47,268 nt of DNA from Alphaproteobacteria bacterium (GCA_947478955.1 CANJXJ010000006.1:1-47268); one strand, 5' to 3'; positions 1 to 8,187 are shown, counted from the first letter of the stretch. Notes: generated by a model not told the origin, from the letters alone. Numbers and translations are program-made.

Positions 1-86
1 CCAGAACCGGTTGTGTGGCGTATAATGATTGGTAAAATATTGGCGTTGAAAAATTCTTCGCAAATGGGATAAAGACGATCTGTCAT
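1..86 (-). CDS. 5' end of a gene cut by the window edge, possibly a transposase
   Basis: An ATG at 86-84 is preceded, 8 nt upstream, by a good Shine-Dalgarno sequence (GGAGTT, complement of 95-100). It opens a frame that runs off the window after 28 codons. The visible N-terminus begins MTDRLYPICEEFF and continues with a hydrophobic ILPIII stretch. This resembles the first residues of IS5-type transposases common in protist endosymbionts, but 28 residues are too few to be sure. No terminal inverted repeat could be recognised between this start and the next gene. The existence of a gene start is well supported; the family is a guess. Confidence 0.5.
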   Translation of the reverse strand, partial: MTDRLYPICEEFFNANILPIIIRHTTGS

Positions 87-119
87 ATAGGCTAAACTCC
101 TTCTGCTTGAAGTCTAACT

Positions 120-485
120 CTATTTAGTTAGTTTGTTAACAGTTCCTAGAAGAGAATATTGACCCGAACTTTTACGGCAGTTTACCTCAGCTTGAATAAT
201 ACTAGCCCCTACGTGTACTAAAAAATTGTTAGCCAAAGGTTCAAAACTTTCAGATTTCCATCGTGATCCCCTAGGAATTTCTCGAGCAGAACCTAGAATA
301 GTAATAATATTATCGGTCAATCGTGGAAGGAACGTGGGTATTACAGCTCTTAAAGACTCCATTCGCTTAAGTAGAACTGTTTTCACATCTCCTATTTCTC
401 TTTTGAAGCCGTATTCCTCCGTCTCAGAAGCATAAAAATTCTGCCCTTGAAGACAAGAAACTAATAATAAAATTTTAAAAAACAT
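120..485 (-). CDS. Small secreted protein of unknown function
   Basis: The product is 121 aa if it starts at the ATG at 485-483; a GTG two codons upstream is also possible. Residues 1-18 (MFFKILLLVSCLQGQNFY) form a short basic/hydrophobic signal peptide with a likely cleavage near YAS-ETE. The rest is mixed polar sequence with Lys/Arg and one Cys, and no family I recognise. There is no convincing Shine-Dalgarno. It lies alone between the truncated gene at the window edge and rpe. It fits the many small exported proteins in this window and may be a host-interaction factor, but that is inference only. Confidence 0.55.
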   Translation of the reverse strand: MFFKILLLVSCLQGQNFYASETEEYGFKREIGDVKTVLLKRMESLRAVIPTFLPRLTDNIITILGSAREIPRGSRWKSESFEPLANNFLVHVGASIIQAEVNCRKSSGQYSLLGTVNKLTK

Positions 486-578
486 TTGCACAAATTAAAC
501 CAGTGAAATCAAATTACACTGCTTATGCCATAGAAAGAATTTTTAGTAAAGTAGCCCTATTTTAAAATAAGGAAAAAT

Positions 579-1238
579 TCATGATGAATGCTTCAGCTTT
601 TCAATAGCTTCTTTATAATTCTTTTGTTTAAATACGCTGTTGCCTGCTACTAGCACATCGGCTCCCGCTGCAATAATACTTGGTGCGTTTTGAAAATTAA
701 CCCCACCGTCAACACATATATAAAAATTAAGACCCAGGTCATGGCGCATTTTTTTTAATAAGATAACCTTATCTAAGGCAGATGGCATAAATGTTTGCCC
801 ATAAAACCCTGGATTTACACTCATGATAAGTACCTGGTCAACCATATCAAGAACACCGGCAATTGCATTAACCGACGTTCCAGGATTAATAGAAACCCCC
901 ACTTTGCACCCAAGTGTTTTAATTATGCCCAAGTGATGACGCAAATCTGAAGTTACCTCCGCATGAATGGTGATAAAATCAGCGCCAGCCTTATGGTACA
1001 AATCAATGCACAATTCAATTGGTTCCACCATAAGATGCACATCAAAAGGTAGTGAACAGACAGGTCGTAATTGGCTTATAATATCAGGGCCAAAAGTTAG
1101 GTTAGGAACGAAATGTCCATCCATAATATCAAGGTGGAGCCAGTCTGCTCCCGCTGATTGTATAGCTTGTACTTCATCTTTTAAGCACAGCATATTAGCC
1201 GCCATAAGGGATGGGGCAATCAGTACGGGTTGATTCAT
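579..1238 (-). CDS. rpe: Ribulose-phosphate 3-epimerase
   Basis: The 219-aa product is a TIM-barrel enzyme interconverting ribulose-5-phosphate and xylulose-5-phosphate in the cytosolic pentose phosphate pathway. The family signatures are present: IAPSLMAAN near the N-terminus, LHLDIMDGHFVPN (catalytic/metal Asp around residues 37-40), DVHLMVEP (metal His near 68), SVNPGFYGQ and CVDGGVN (C-terminal catalytic Asp). Length is typical. Its ATG overlaps the dapB stop by one base (TAATG), so translation is probably coupled to dapB. This start gives the conserved N-terminus with no extra residues. Confidence 0.96.
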   Translation of the reverse strand: MNQPVLIAPSLMAANMLCLKDEVQAIQSAGADWLHLDIMDGHFVPNLTFGPDIISQLRPVCSLPFDVHLMVEPIELCIDLYHKAGADFITIHAEVTSDLRHHLGIIKTLGCKVGVSINPGTSVNAIAGVLDMVDQVLIMSVNPGFYGQTFMPSALDKVILLKKMRHDLGLNFYICVDGGVNFQNAPSIIAAGADVLVAGNSVFKQKNYKEAIEKLKHSS

Positions 1239-1918
1239 TATAACCTCAGCATATCATCTAGGCCATAAAAGCCAGGTGGTTGTTTAAATAGCCATTGCGC
1301 AGCTTTGATTGCACCATCAGCGAACACATTGCGATTCAAACATTCGTGACTTAGGCGAATGGTTTCATCTGCGTGGAAAAAATGTATGGTATGTTCTCCT
1401 GGAATATTGCCACCACGCAAGCTAGTAAAACTGATTGATTCTTGTGGGTAGCCTGCTTGCGCAATAACTTTGCCCAGTTCCAATGCCGTACCTGATGGCG
1501 CATCTTTTTTCATCCTGTGATGGGTTTCACTAATGGTGATGTCTGCATTTTCTCCCAATGCTTTGGAAACTAAGGCCACAGCTTTTTTTAAAATAGCGAT
1601 GCCAAGACTGGTGTTAGCCGCATATAAAACAGGAATGCTAGTGCTTGCTGCTTTTAAGGCATCAAAATGAGATTGGGTTAAGCCGGTTGTGCCGCACATA
1701 TAGGGCTTCTTGGCTTTTATACAAGCATCAAGAGCAAATAAAATATTATCCGGATGGCTTATATCAATGACGCCATCACTAGTTTGGGCATCTTGAATAA
1801 ATGCGTTGATATTGTCAGCATTTAAACGGGAATAAGGATATATTTTGGCAGCTGGGAGCAGCGCTACAATCGCTTTTCCCATACGCCCGCTGGCCCCTAC
1901 AATACAAACTGACAGCAT
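1238..1918 (-). CDS. dapB: 4-hydroxy-tetrahydrodipicolinate reductase (short form)
   Basis: The 226-aa NAD(P)H-dependent reductase of the lysine/diaminopimelate pathway feeds peptidoglycan synthesis. The Rossmann motif GASGRMG is at residues 8-14, CGTTG follows near 75-79, and the catalytic signature ETHHRMKKDAPSGTA is at about 131-145, with the catalytic His pair and Lys. It is roughly 40 residues shorter than the usual 265-270 aa. The loss lies in the region between the Rossmann motif and the CGTTG loop, a shortening seen in some intracellular bacteria. It is translationally coupled to rpe. Retention of dapB means the organism probably still makes or modifies DAP-type peptidoglycan. Confidence 0.95.
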   Translation of the reverse strand: MLSVCIVGASGRMGKAIVALLPAAKIYPYSRLNADNINAFIQDAQTSDGVIDISHPDNILFALDACIKAKKPYMCGTTGLTQSHFDALKAASTSIPVLYAANTSLGIAILKKAVALVSKALGENADITISETHHRMKKDAPSGTALELGKVIAQAGYPQESISFTSLRGGNIPGEHTIHFFHADETIRLSHECLNRNVFADGAIKAAQWLFKQPPGFYGLDDMLRL

Positions 1919-1964
1919 TGATATATCTTATTGATTTTTTTAAATCATACGCTTTCTAAATAAG

Positions 1965-2477
1965 CTAATGCAACCGTGCGTGTGGGGGCCGTTGTTCATA
2001 AACAAATAACCCCACTGCATAGGGACCTGCTTCAATTTTTTCCCAGATGGTCTGCAAATACTCTAGGGTTTCCCTAATATCTGTGGTGGTATATTGCTTT
2101 TGAGATTCCATCGTCAGCACTAAACTAAAAGCAATGTTACGCATAGGAATACCCTGGTGGTAAACAGGATCCAGGGCTTTAAGCATATACCGCCAAAAGC
2201 CTTCTATTTTGGTGCTACTAAAGTGGTCATAACATAGCCCATGAATCTGATCCCAAGTTTGGCAAGCACTTCGAATCCGGTTATGAATTCCAAAGCTACG
2301 CATGGCTAGGCTATACAATTTGGCAAATGCTAGCCCCGCTTGAAAATGCGGCTCGCTAATCCGCTCTTCAATATATAACTTATGTAAAAAGCACCCGTCA
2401 TTAGCAGCATTTAGAATACTGTGGAGCACTTCCAACTGGCTGGGAGATGATGATTTTTTAAGTGCGGCTTTTACCAT
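1965..2477 (-). CDS. Unknown protein paired with an HTH regulator
   Basis: The 170-aa product has no signal peptide. It has a predicted helical N-terminal half with an ISEPHFQAGLAFAKLY stretch and a C-terminal half ending in a Pro/His-rich tail. The ISEPHFQAG segment weakly recalls the alphaproteobacterial DUF6456 signature (ISEAQFAAGERL), which occurs in HTH-containing regulators, but the match is by eye and short. The gene overlaps the upstream HTH gene by 7 nt, so the two are almost certainly co-translated and likely act together. One possibility is that a once-fused regulator has been split into DNA-binding and effector subunits. Confidence 0.6.
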   Translation of the reverse strand: MVKAALKKSSSPSQLEVLHSILNAANDGCFLHKLYIEERISEPHFQAGLAFAKLYSLAMRSFGIHNRIRSACQTWDQIHGLCYDHFSSTKIEGFWRYMLKALDPVYHQGIPMRNIAFSLVLTMESQKQYTTTDIRETLEYLQTIWEKIEAGPYAVGLFVYEQRPPHARLH

Positions 2478-2968
2478 GATAACCCTTTCACAAAAAATGC
2501 TCTCATATTGTTCTCGTTACGTATTTTGTTCGCTAGCATCAACAACTGCCGAGCACTTAAAATTTGTGCTCCAACTCTAAATTGGCGATACTCCACCTCT
2601 GCGTTAGGGGAAGACACTTCATAAAGACAAATGTTTTGTTCGCCTAAGTATTCGCATACACGCCAAAAGCTTACCCAGTTTTCAAATTCTTTGCGCAACG
2701 CTTCCGGTGCAAATGAAGGTGCCACAAGGGAAGGCGTCACAATGGAAAGACCAGCTTTTTCTTTTGATTGCGTTGCAATTTCGTTGTCATTGCGTTCCGT
2801 GTTATTGCGGTTAGATTTTTTAAAGCGAATCCCAAACCGACTCAGTGCTTTATTGGTAGCGCTAGTTGTGCGACCCAATTCACGGGCAATTTCTTTGACC
2901 GTAAAACCGTTTAAAAAATAGCTACGTGCTTTGTTAATATCGTTGGCTGACCATTCCTGTACGCCCAT
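2471..2968 (-). CDS. Helix-turn-helix DNA-binding protein (GcrA/homeodomain-like N-terminus)
   Basis: The 165-aa protein has residues about 5-50 reading as a compact three-helix HTH: WSANDINKARSYFLNG, then FTVKEIARELGRTTSATNKA, then LSRFGIRFKK. This resembles the spacing of GcrA-type or resolvase-like HTHs (helix, GxxxxEIAxELGRTxxAV). A basic, Asn-rich linker follows. The C-terminal half (FENWVSFWRVCEYLGEQN onwards) is unassigned. The preceding sequence (GGAGGATGC) gives a strong Shine-Dalgarno directly before the ATG at 2968. It overlaps the downstream partner gene. It is probably a transcriptional regulator; its target is unknown. Confidence 0.6.
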   Translation of the reverse strand: MGVQEWSANDINKARSYFLNGFTVKEIARELGRTTSATNKALSRFGIRFKKSNRNNTERNDNEIATQSKEKAGLSIVTPSLVAPSFAPEALRKEFENWVSFWRVCEYLGEQNICLYEVSSPNAEVEYRQFRVGAQILSARQLLMLANKIRNENNMRAFFVKGLSW

Positions 2969-3146
2969 GCATCCTCCTATGCCAAAAAGTTATTTCTGAT
3001 TTGTAATATTTACATAGATAGTGTGATAGAAACTTATCAGGTTGGTCAATATACTAAAATGTCCCAAACAATTTTATTAAAATTGTTTGGAAATTGCATG
3101 CTAAACGCGGCGTGCTGGTTTCGTCTGTTGATCCTTGTTATTTGTA

Positions 3147-3227
3147 GATCCTCGGGTCAAGCCCGAGGAAAACTGAGGAAAAAGTCACCCACCTCAGAGT
3201 TTCCCTATGGCTTGACCATAGGGTCCA
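3147..3227. repeat. Inverted doublet of palindromic element (GGTCAAGCC family)
   Basis: A plus copy (3147-3174, arm CTCG/CGAG) faces a minus copy (3198-3227, arm CTAT/ATAG) across a 23-nt spacer. Both keep the core GGTCAAGCC, the outer GGAYCC/GGATC box and the GAAAACT or GAAACT tail, while the arms differ and remain self-complementary. A short open frame spanning this doublet is not regarded as a gene. Confidence 0.9.
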
Positions 3228-3424
3228 CCTCAATATAAAAACAACTTATTCGCATCCCCCCGGAGGCGATTTAAACAAGATCCTATAAAAACAAAAAAGG
3301 ATTTACAAAATTTTTGGTTTCACTGGATTCCCGCCAACACGAGGACGACATCGGAAGAAATTAAACATACGCCTATAACATCATTGTCATTCCCTTTTTA
3401 AAAAAACCATGGTACTTTTCTTGT

Positions 3425-3513
3425 GAAGGCTGCCTGGACAAGTGCCGCGCTAATCCGGTCAGGTTCGGAAGAAAGCAGCCGTAACGATTGGTAGTTGGGT
3501 CGGCGCAGCCTTC
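3425..3513 (+). ncRNA. ffs: Signal recognition particle RNA (4.5S RNA, bacterial small type)
   Basis: The terminal stem GAAGGCTGC (3425-3433) pairs perfectly with GCAGCCTTC (3505-3513). The apical domain carries the diagnostic SRP motif GGTCAGG, then CGGAAG, then AAGCAGCC and GTAA at about 3457-3484, which forms the Ffh-binding internal loops. The length of about 90 nt is a little shorter than E. coli 4.5S RNA and usual for alphaproteobacteria. It lies 16 nt before the dnaX start, a common arrangement. It targets membrane and some exported proteins co-translationally with Ffh and FtsY. Confidence 0.95.
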
Positions 3514-3529
3514 AATAGATGGAAGAGTT

Positions 3530-5074
3530 ATGTCGTATCGTGTTTTAGCCCGCAAATATAGACCGCAGAACTTAGAGCAATTGGTTGGTCAAGAAAACTT
3601 GGCGCAGAGCTTGAAAAATGCTTTTGAGAGTGGTCGTGTGCCTCATGCAATTTTGCTGCATGGCATTCGCGGCGTTGGCAAAACAACTACAGCCCGGATT
3701 ATCGCCAAAAGCTTGAACTGCTTGGGCATTGATGGAAAGCTAACCCAACCACAAGTAACCCCGTGTGATGTATGTATATCCTGCCAGGGAATTTTAACTG
3801 ATCGTCATATGGATGTAGTGGAAATTGACGCTGCCAGCCATACCGGTGTTGATGATATGCGGGAACTGACTGAATCATCACGCTATAAGGCCGTGCAAGG
3901 CCGTTATAAAATATTCATTATTGATGAAGTTCACATGCTTTCAAAGTCAGCATTTAATGCGCTTTTGAAAACGTTGGAAGAACCACCACCTCATGTGAAA
4001 TTTATTTTTGCCACCACTGAAATTAAAAAAATTCCAGATACGATTTTATCCAGGTGTATGCGCTTTGATTTAAGCGTAATGCAACCAGCAAAGATTATTA
4101 ATCATTTACAAGATGTCTTAAAACAAGAAAATATTGAAGCACAGGTTGATGCCTTGGCGATGATTGCCCGTGCCGCTGATGGCTCAATGCGTGATGCTTT
4201 AAGCATCACTGATCAAGCAATTATGTTAAGTGGCAGCGGCATAGTTTCAGCACAAATTGTGCAAGCCATGTTGGGGCTTAGCAACCGTGATGCGCTGTTT
4301 GAAGTTTTTGAAGCCATTTTTAAAGGTAATGTTGATCAGGCCATCCAGACTCTACACACTATTTATGACAATGGCGGCGATCCCTTACTGATCGCTCAAG
4401 ATCTTATCCATATTTTGTATTGGGTTATTTGCATAAAGAATGTGCCGTCATTGGCAAAGGATATGGCGTGGCCAGAAGCTGACCGGCAAAAGGGTCAGGC
4501 ACTCGCGGCTTTATTGCCTACAAATGTATTGCTGCAAAGTTGGGATTTGATGCAAAAGTCTTATGATGATGTCCGCAATAGTTATCAACCTTCTCAGGCC
4601 TTAGATGTTGCCCTCATGCGATTGGCTTTTGTGAAAGATGTGTTGGCAAACCCTTCTACTACTTCAGGTGGTCAGGGGAAAAATCCTCAAACCTCATCAG
4701 TTATAACAAATGCTAGCCAAGCTGCAATGCCTCAAACCTTTGAAGCAATGGCTGATTTATTATTGTATGCAAAAGAAGGACTGCTGCATGGGCATATTCT
4801 TCATGACGTTCATTTAATTGCTTACACCCCAGGGCATTTAGTTTGCGGAGTGGGTGTAAGAGCACCGAAGAACTTTGCGAAGCTTTTAAAAGATGCTTGT
4901 GAACGTATAACAGGGCAATCATGGGAAATTGAGCTACGGCCTGATACCACCAATCCAACCATTGTTCAGGCAAAGGCAATTGAGCGGGAAGCATTTCGAA
5001 GCCAAGCCTTGAATCATCCGTTAATCAAAGAAATTTTACACACCTTCCCCAATGCAAAAGTGACCATAAACTAG
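3530..5074 (+). CDS. dnaX: DNA polymerase III subunits gamma/tau
   Basis: This is the clamp-loader ATPase of the replisome. The ATG at 3530 (MSYRVLARKYRPQ) is chosen because it gives the canonical N-terminus and has GGAAGAG just upstream. A frame-extending TTG at 3488 lies inside the SRP RNA. The protein is 514 aa. It has Walker A GIRGVGKTT at 45-53, a zinc module of Cys64, 79, 82 and 85, the DExx box IDEVH at 131-135, and sensor SRC at 174-176. The C-terminal third is reduced compared with E. coli tau (643 aa). I see no obvious A-rich frameshift signal, so gamma may not be made. ybaB follows directly. Confidence 0.96.
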   Translation: MSYRVLARKYRPQNLEQLVGQENLAQSLKNAFESGRVPHAILLHGIRGVGKTTTARIIAKSLNCLGIDGKLTQPQVTPCDVCISCQGILTDRHMDVVEIDAASHTGVDDMRELTESSRYKAVQGRYKIFIIDEVHMLSKSAFNALLKTLEEPPPHVKFIFATTEIKKIPDTILSRCMRFDLSVMQPAKIINHLQDVLKQENIEAQVDALAMIARAADGSMRDALSITDQAIMLSGSGIVSAQIVQAMLGLSNRDALFEVFEAIFKGNVDQAIQTLHTIYDNGGDPLLIAQDLIHILYWVICIKNVPSLAKDMAWPEADRQKGQALAALLPTNVLLQSWDLMQKSYDDVRNSYQPSQALDVALMRLAFVKDVLANPSTTSGGQGKNPQTSSVITNASQAAMPQTFEAMADLLLYAKEGLLHGHILHDVHLIAYTPGHLVCGVGVRAPKNFAKLLKDACERITGQSWEIELRPDTTNPTIVQAKAIEREAFRSQALNHPLIKEILHTFPNAKVTIN

Positions 5075-5087
5075 GAGACATTCTTAA

Positions 5088-5408
5088 ATGAAAAACATGA
5101 ATCAAATTTTAAAGCAAGCACAGCAAATGCAGCAAAAGATGCAAGAAATGCAGCAAAAAAGCGAAGAGATGACCCAAGACGGCACAGCAGGTGGCGGAAT
5201 GGTAACCTCAACCGTTAATGGGAAAGGCCAGCTACTGCGTGTAAAGATTGACCCTTCAATTGTTAATAAAGATGACGTTGAAATGCTTGAGGATTTAATT
5301 ATTGCATCGTTTAATGATGCTAAAAATAAAATCGATGAACGCATGAGTCAAGAAATGTCTAGTATCACCGGTGGTTTAAATATTCCTGGGTTAAAACTTC
5401 CTTTTTGA
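5088..5408 (+). CDS. ybaB: YbaB/EbfC family nucleoid-associated protein
   Basis: The 106-aa homodimeric DNA-binding protein has a coiled-coil Met/Gln-rich N-terminus (QILKQAQQMQQKMQEMQQ), then the GGGMV and VNGKGQLLRVKIDP motifs of the family, and a LPGLKLPF-like tail. It begins 13 nt after dnaX, with its AGGAG overlapping the dnaX stop codon, matching the widespread dnaX-ybaB(-recR) operon. recR is not adjacent; the palindromic element at 5421 and a promoter for rpsD follow instead. It probably influences nucleoid organisation and replication or repair. Confidence 0.93.
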   Translation: MKNMNQILKQAQQMQQKMQEMQQKSEEMTQDGTAGGGMVTSTVNGKGQLLRVKIDPSIVNKDDVEMLEDLIIASFNDAKNKIDERMSQEMSSITGGLNIPGLKLPF

Positions 5409-5420
5409 TTTTGGTAAGAG

Positions 5421-5480
5421 GGACCCTACGGTCAAGCCGTAGGGAGACTAGAGCGGGATGATCAAGCCGTAAAGGAAACT
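5421..5480 (+). repeat. Palindromic element plus a degenerate half copy
   Basis: 5421-5449 is a full plus copy (arm CTAC/GTAG around GGTCAAGCC) starting 12 nt after the ybaB stop. 5457-5480 is a degenerate second plus copy that kept the ATCAAGCC core and the GGAAACT tail but has lost arm pairing. Confidence 0.85.
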
Positions 5481-5515
5481 AGGAAAACCAGCATACTATT
5501 TTTTAAATGTTTATA

Positions 5516-5545
5516 TTGACAAACCCTTTTGTTTCAGGCTAAAAA
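5516..5545 (+). promoter_or_regulatory. Probable sigma-70 promoter of rpsD
   Basis: TTGACA at 5516-5521 is followed after an 18-nt spacer by TAAAAA at 5540-5545. This lies 44 nt before the rpsD start, placing the start site in the short leader. Confidence 0.55.
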
Positions 5546-5588
5546 TGGATACTTTTGACAACTATTATTTGTAAGGACTTCGCATCAG

Positions 5589-6203
5589 ATGACTAAGCGT
5601 ATTTCCGCTAAACATAAGATTGACCGCCGATTAGGCGTGAATCTCTGGGGCAGAGCAAAAAGCCCATTCAATACTCGTAACTATGGACCTGGTCAACATG
5701 GCCAGCAACGTAGTAAGCCATCTGATTACGGCGTTCAGCTTCGCGCAAAACAGAAATTAAAGGGTTACTATGGAAACATTAGTGAACGTCAGTTCCGTCG
5801 TTTCTATCAAGAAGCGATTCGCCGTCGTGGTGATACATCAGAAAATCTGATCGAATTGCTAGAGCGCCGTTTGGATGCTGTTGTTTACCGCATGAAATTT
5901 GTGGCAACTGTTTTCGCTGCACGTCAGATTGTAAACCATGGACATATTGCTGTTAATGGAAAACGTGTGAACATTCCTTCATATCTTGTAAAAGATGGTG
6001 ATGAAATTTCTATTATGCCAAGCATGAAAGAAAACGTGAATGTTCTTGCTGCTGCAGAATTAGCAGAGCGCGATATTCCTGAGTATATGGATGTGGATCA
6101 AAAAGCTCAAAAAGGGAAATTTGTTCGCGGACCAAAACTTGCTGATGTTCCGTACCCAGTACAAATGGAACCTCATCTTGTAATCGAGTTCTACTCTCGT
6201 TAA
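5589..6203 (+). CDS. rpsD: 30S ribosomal protein S4
   Basis: The 204-aa primary 16S rRNA-binding protein has the N-terminal S4 domain ([20 protein letters not shown], with NYGPGQHGQ), followed by the S4 RNA-binding module ([36 protein letters not shown]) and the usual VEFYSR-like C-terminus. The N-terminus lacks the four-Cys zinc knuckle, so this is the zinc-independent C- form found in many alphaproteobacteria. It is monocistronic, bounded by the promoter at 5516 and the terminator at 6224. Confidence 0.98.
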   Translation: MTKRISAKHKIDRRLGVNLWGRAKSPFNTRNYGPGQHGQQRSKPSDYGVQLRAKQKLKGYYGNISERQFRRFYQEAIRRRGDTSENLIELLERRLDAVVYRMKFVATVFAARQIVNHGHIAVNGKRVNIPSYLVKDGDEISIMPSMKENVNVLAAAELAERDIPEYMDVDQKAQKGKFVRGPKLADVPYPVQMEPHLVIEFYSR

Positions 6204-6223
6204 TTATTTTTTTATTATGATAA

Positions 6224-6249
6224 TGGGGGCGCAAGCCCCTATTTTTTTA
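6224..6249 (+). terminator. Rho-independent terminator of rpsD
   Basis: The GGGGGC-GCAA-GCCCC hairpin is followed by ATTTTTTTAT, 20 nt after the rpsD stop. Confidence 0.88.
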
Positions 6250-6281
6250 TCAACCAAAATGTTCTTTTTTGTGGAGGCCTT

Positions 6282-7097
6282 ATGATTAACCCAAGTCATC
6301 ACGTACATGGCGAAAATTGCCATCATGACCATGATGATCACGACGAAGGTCCGATCTCTATCCATAGCGAAGCTGACTTTGAAGGTATGAGAAAAGCTGG
6401 AAAGCTTGCATCGCAAACTTTGGATTATATTACCCCTTTCGTAAAAGAAGGTATTACTACCGAAGAACTTGATAAGTTATGCCATGAGTACATTATCAAA
6501 AACAATGCAAAAGCAGCACCTCTTGGGTACCGCGGCTATCCAAAATCTATTTGCACCTCTATTAACCATGTAGTTTGCCATGGCATTCCAGGCCCCAAAA
6601 AGCTTAAAGATGGTGACATTATAAATATTGATGTAACGGTTATTTTAGATGGTTGGTACGGCGACACGAGCCGCATGTTCTGCATAGGCAAGGTTGGTAT
6701 TCGTGGGCGTAAACTGGTTGATGTAACTTATGAAGCGATGATGCGCGGCATTGAAGTTGTAAAGCCAGGCGCTACCTTAGGTGACATTGGTCACGCTATC
6801 CAAAAATTTGCTGAATCAAATGGTTTTTCTGTAGTTCGTGATTTTTGTGGCCATGGTATAGGACGAATTTTTCATTGCCCCCCAAGTGTTGTGCATTATG
6901 GAAAAGCAGGCCATGGACTTGAGCTTAAAAAGGGCATGTTCTTTACCATTGAACCTATGATCAATGCGGGTAAGTTTGGGGTTAAGGTGCTTGAGGATGG
7001 GTGGACTGCAGTTACCCGTGACATGTCCCTTTCAGCCCAATGGGAGCATAGCATCGGGGTTACTGAAACTGGGTTTGAGATTTTCACCGTTAGTTAA
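6282..7097 (+). CDS. map: Type I methionine aminopeptidase with a His/Asp-rich N-terminal extension
   Basis: The 271-aa enzyme removes the initiator Met from nascent proteins. The pita-bread catalytic core is complete: the HGIP loop, Asp ligands in IDVTVILDGWYGDTSR, the His in GHGIGRIFH, the Glu in FTIEPM, and the last Glu ligand in the WEHSIGVTE segment. The ATG at 6282 has a strong GGAGG 5 nt upstream, so the start is well fixed. This makes the first 25 residues real. They contain HHVHG and CHHDHDDHDEG, with seven His and one Cys, a metal-binding-like tail absent from ordinary short type Ia enzymes. It may store or deliver the catalytic metal; that is inference. Confidence 0.96.
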   Translation: MINPSHHVHGENCHHDHDDHDEGPISIHSEADFEGMRKAGKLASQTLDYITPFVKEGITTEELDKLCHEYIIKNNAKAAPLGYRGYPKSICTSINHVVCHGIPGPKKLKDGDIINIDVTVILDGWYGDTSRMFCIGKVGIRGRKLVDVTYEAMMRGIEVVKPGATLGDIGHAIQKFAESNGFSVVRDFCGHGIGRIFHCPPSVVHYGKAGHGLELKKGMFFTIEPMINAGKFGVKVLEDGWTAVTRDMSLSAQWEHSIGVTETGFEIFTVS

Positions 7098-7116
7098 ATG
7101 AGTGGTTGCCACTAAA

Positions 7117-7190
7117 TCAGTGTCAGACTCGCGCAAGCGGGTATCCAATCAAATATATCGTGATGGATTCCCGCCTACGCGGGAATGACA
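7117..7190. repeat. Alphaproteobacterial CGGGAATGAC-type intergenic palindrome
   Basis: 7164-7190 carries TGGATTCCCGCCTACGCGGG followed by AATGACA, a palindrome common in alphaproteobacterial intergenic regions. The preceding 7117-7149 (GTGTCAGACTCGCGCAAGCG then GGTATCCAAT) is a degenerate inverted partner. Other remnants of this family lie near 3323-3352, 27650-27672 and 37670-37696. It is distinct from the GGTCAAGCC family. Confidence 0.75.
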
Positions 7191-7254
7191 ATAGGCCCAA
7201 TGCTCTATAGGGACCTTACCGACTCCCGAAATTAATTTGGCTAGACCCTATCTT

Positions 7255-7992
7255 TTATTCATCAGCCCCCACGCCACCTGCTACTCCGCCTGCTCCTTCA
7301 TCTAATTCTTCGTCCTCTTCGTCATCTGGAAAAAATGTATCGGTTACCAGCTTTTCCACTTTATGGCGAGTCCCCTCAGGATCTACTTCTAGCAATGGGC
7401 CAAGCACCTCTCCAGGGCTCGCTAAAATAAAAGCAATTGTGCCTTCCTTTGAAACCAAAATATCTTCAAGTGCAGTTTCATAAAATGCATTAAGTCTAGT
7501 ATGAAGTTGTTGAAATTTTGCATGTCTTCTTTCCAAATACAATGCCCACGCACGAACAGCTTCAATGCCTTGTTCCCCTTGAGCAGTTGTACTTAACCAC
7601 AATGCAAACGTTGCATCATTTTCATTGTAATCATTTATCCCCTCGAAAAGAGCGATGTTATCCCTGTAATCAGCAAGATCAGCCGCTAAGGTATTAACTT
7701 CAGCATAAGCTATATCTTTTTGGTTAGAAATCCAGGCTAAAGATTGCTGATTATTTTTTCTTCCACATATTTTGTTAAACACAAGAAGAGACCATAAATC
7801 GAGATCGTCCCTTAAATTTATGATAGTGGTACTTTTACAATGCTCGTTATATGCCACTGCTTGAGTTTGAACACGTTGTTGCGCTGCCCAAGGCAAGCCT
7901 TCCTCTTCTTGAAGTACAATTGCTTCGCTAAACTCAGCGGCTCCAAATAGACTAATTTGCATAAAGGTAATAAATAAAATTGCTAAAAACAT
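7255..7992 (-). CDS. Secreted protein of unknown function with acidic tail
   Basis: The 245-aa protein begins with a signal peptide (MFLAILFITFMQISLFGAAE, probable cleavage after FGA). The mature part is helix-rich (DIAYAEVNTLAADLADYRDN; WALYLERRHAKFQQLHTRLN), with two Cys in the N-terminal half. It ends in a very acidic stretch (DDEEDEELDEG) and a Gly/Ala tail. I recognise no family. It stands alone, transcribed away from map and followed by a 250-base region with a terminator. The pattern (Sec signal, helical body, acidic tail) recurs at 10183-10791, hinting at a class of secreted effectors or envelope proteins. Confidence 0.65.
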   Translation of the reverse strand: MFLAILFITFMQISLFGAAEFSEAIVLQEEEGLPWAAQQRVQTQAVAYNEHCKSTTIINLRDDLDLWSLLVFNKICGRKNNQQSLAWISNQKDIAYAEVNTLAADLADYRDNIALFEGINDYNENDATFALWLSTTAQGEQGIEAVRAWALYLERRHAKFQQLHTRLNAFYETALEDILVSKEGTIAFILASPGEVLGPLLEVDPEGTRHKVEKLVTDTFFPDDEEDEELDEGAGGVAGGVGADE

Positions 7993-8092
7993 CGCACTAT
8001 ACCTTTTAAAATTGCTTTCAAGGACAGTGTAATTTTCATATCTTAATATTTGGTGAATCTTCGGTGCTCAGCTTTCAGTAGCTTCGCCTATT

Positions 8093-8151
8093 TTTATTGC
8101 CCCCGTCTCCTCTTTTGAAGAAAAAATTAACCTTATGATGACCTTTAATAC
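8093..8151 (-). pseudogene. Remnant of a paralogue of the small secreted peptide
   Basis: Reading the minus strand, the segment encodes CIKGHHKV and then diverges (NFFFKRGDGG) to a stop. Eighteen bases match the peptide gene with one mismatch, and the Cys sits one codon before the same relative place as in the intact gene. The 5' half is missing and is replaced by the terminator hairpin. It is probably the leftover of a tandem duplication. Confidence 0.35.
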
Positions 8152-8153
8152 AA

Positions 8154-8187
8154 AAAAACCACAACAGCTAACTGCGTGGTTTTTTTG
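8154..8187 (-). terminator. Terminator downstream of the small secreted peptide gene
   Basis: AAAAAACCAC and GTGGTTTTTT are separated by 13 nt containing a further CAG/CTG pair. U-tracts exist in both directions, but the only nearby gene it can serve on the minus strand is the peptide gene at 8245-8364. Confidence 0.7.

Noticed and set aside
3023-3238. 71-codon plus-strand frame
   Set aside because: Its 3' half is translated palindromic repeat, and it has no signal, Shine-Dalgarno or family match.
3488-3529. TTG-initiated N-terminal extension of dnaX
   Set aside because: It lies inside the SRP RNA, and the conserved protein begins at the ATG at 3530.
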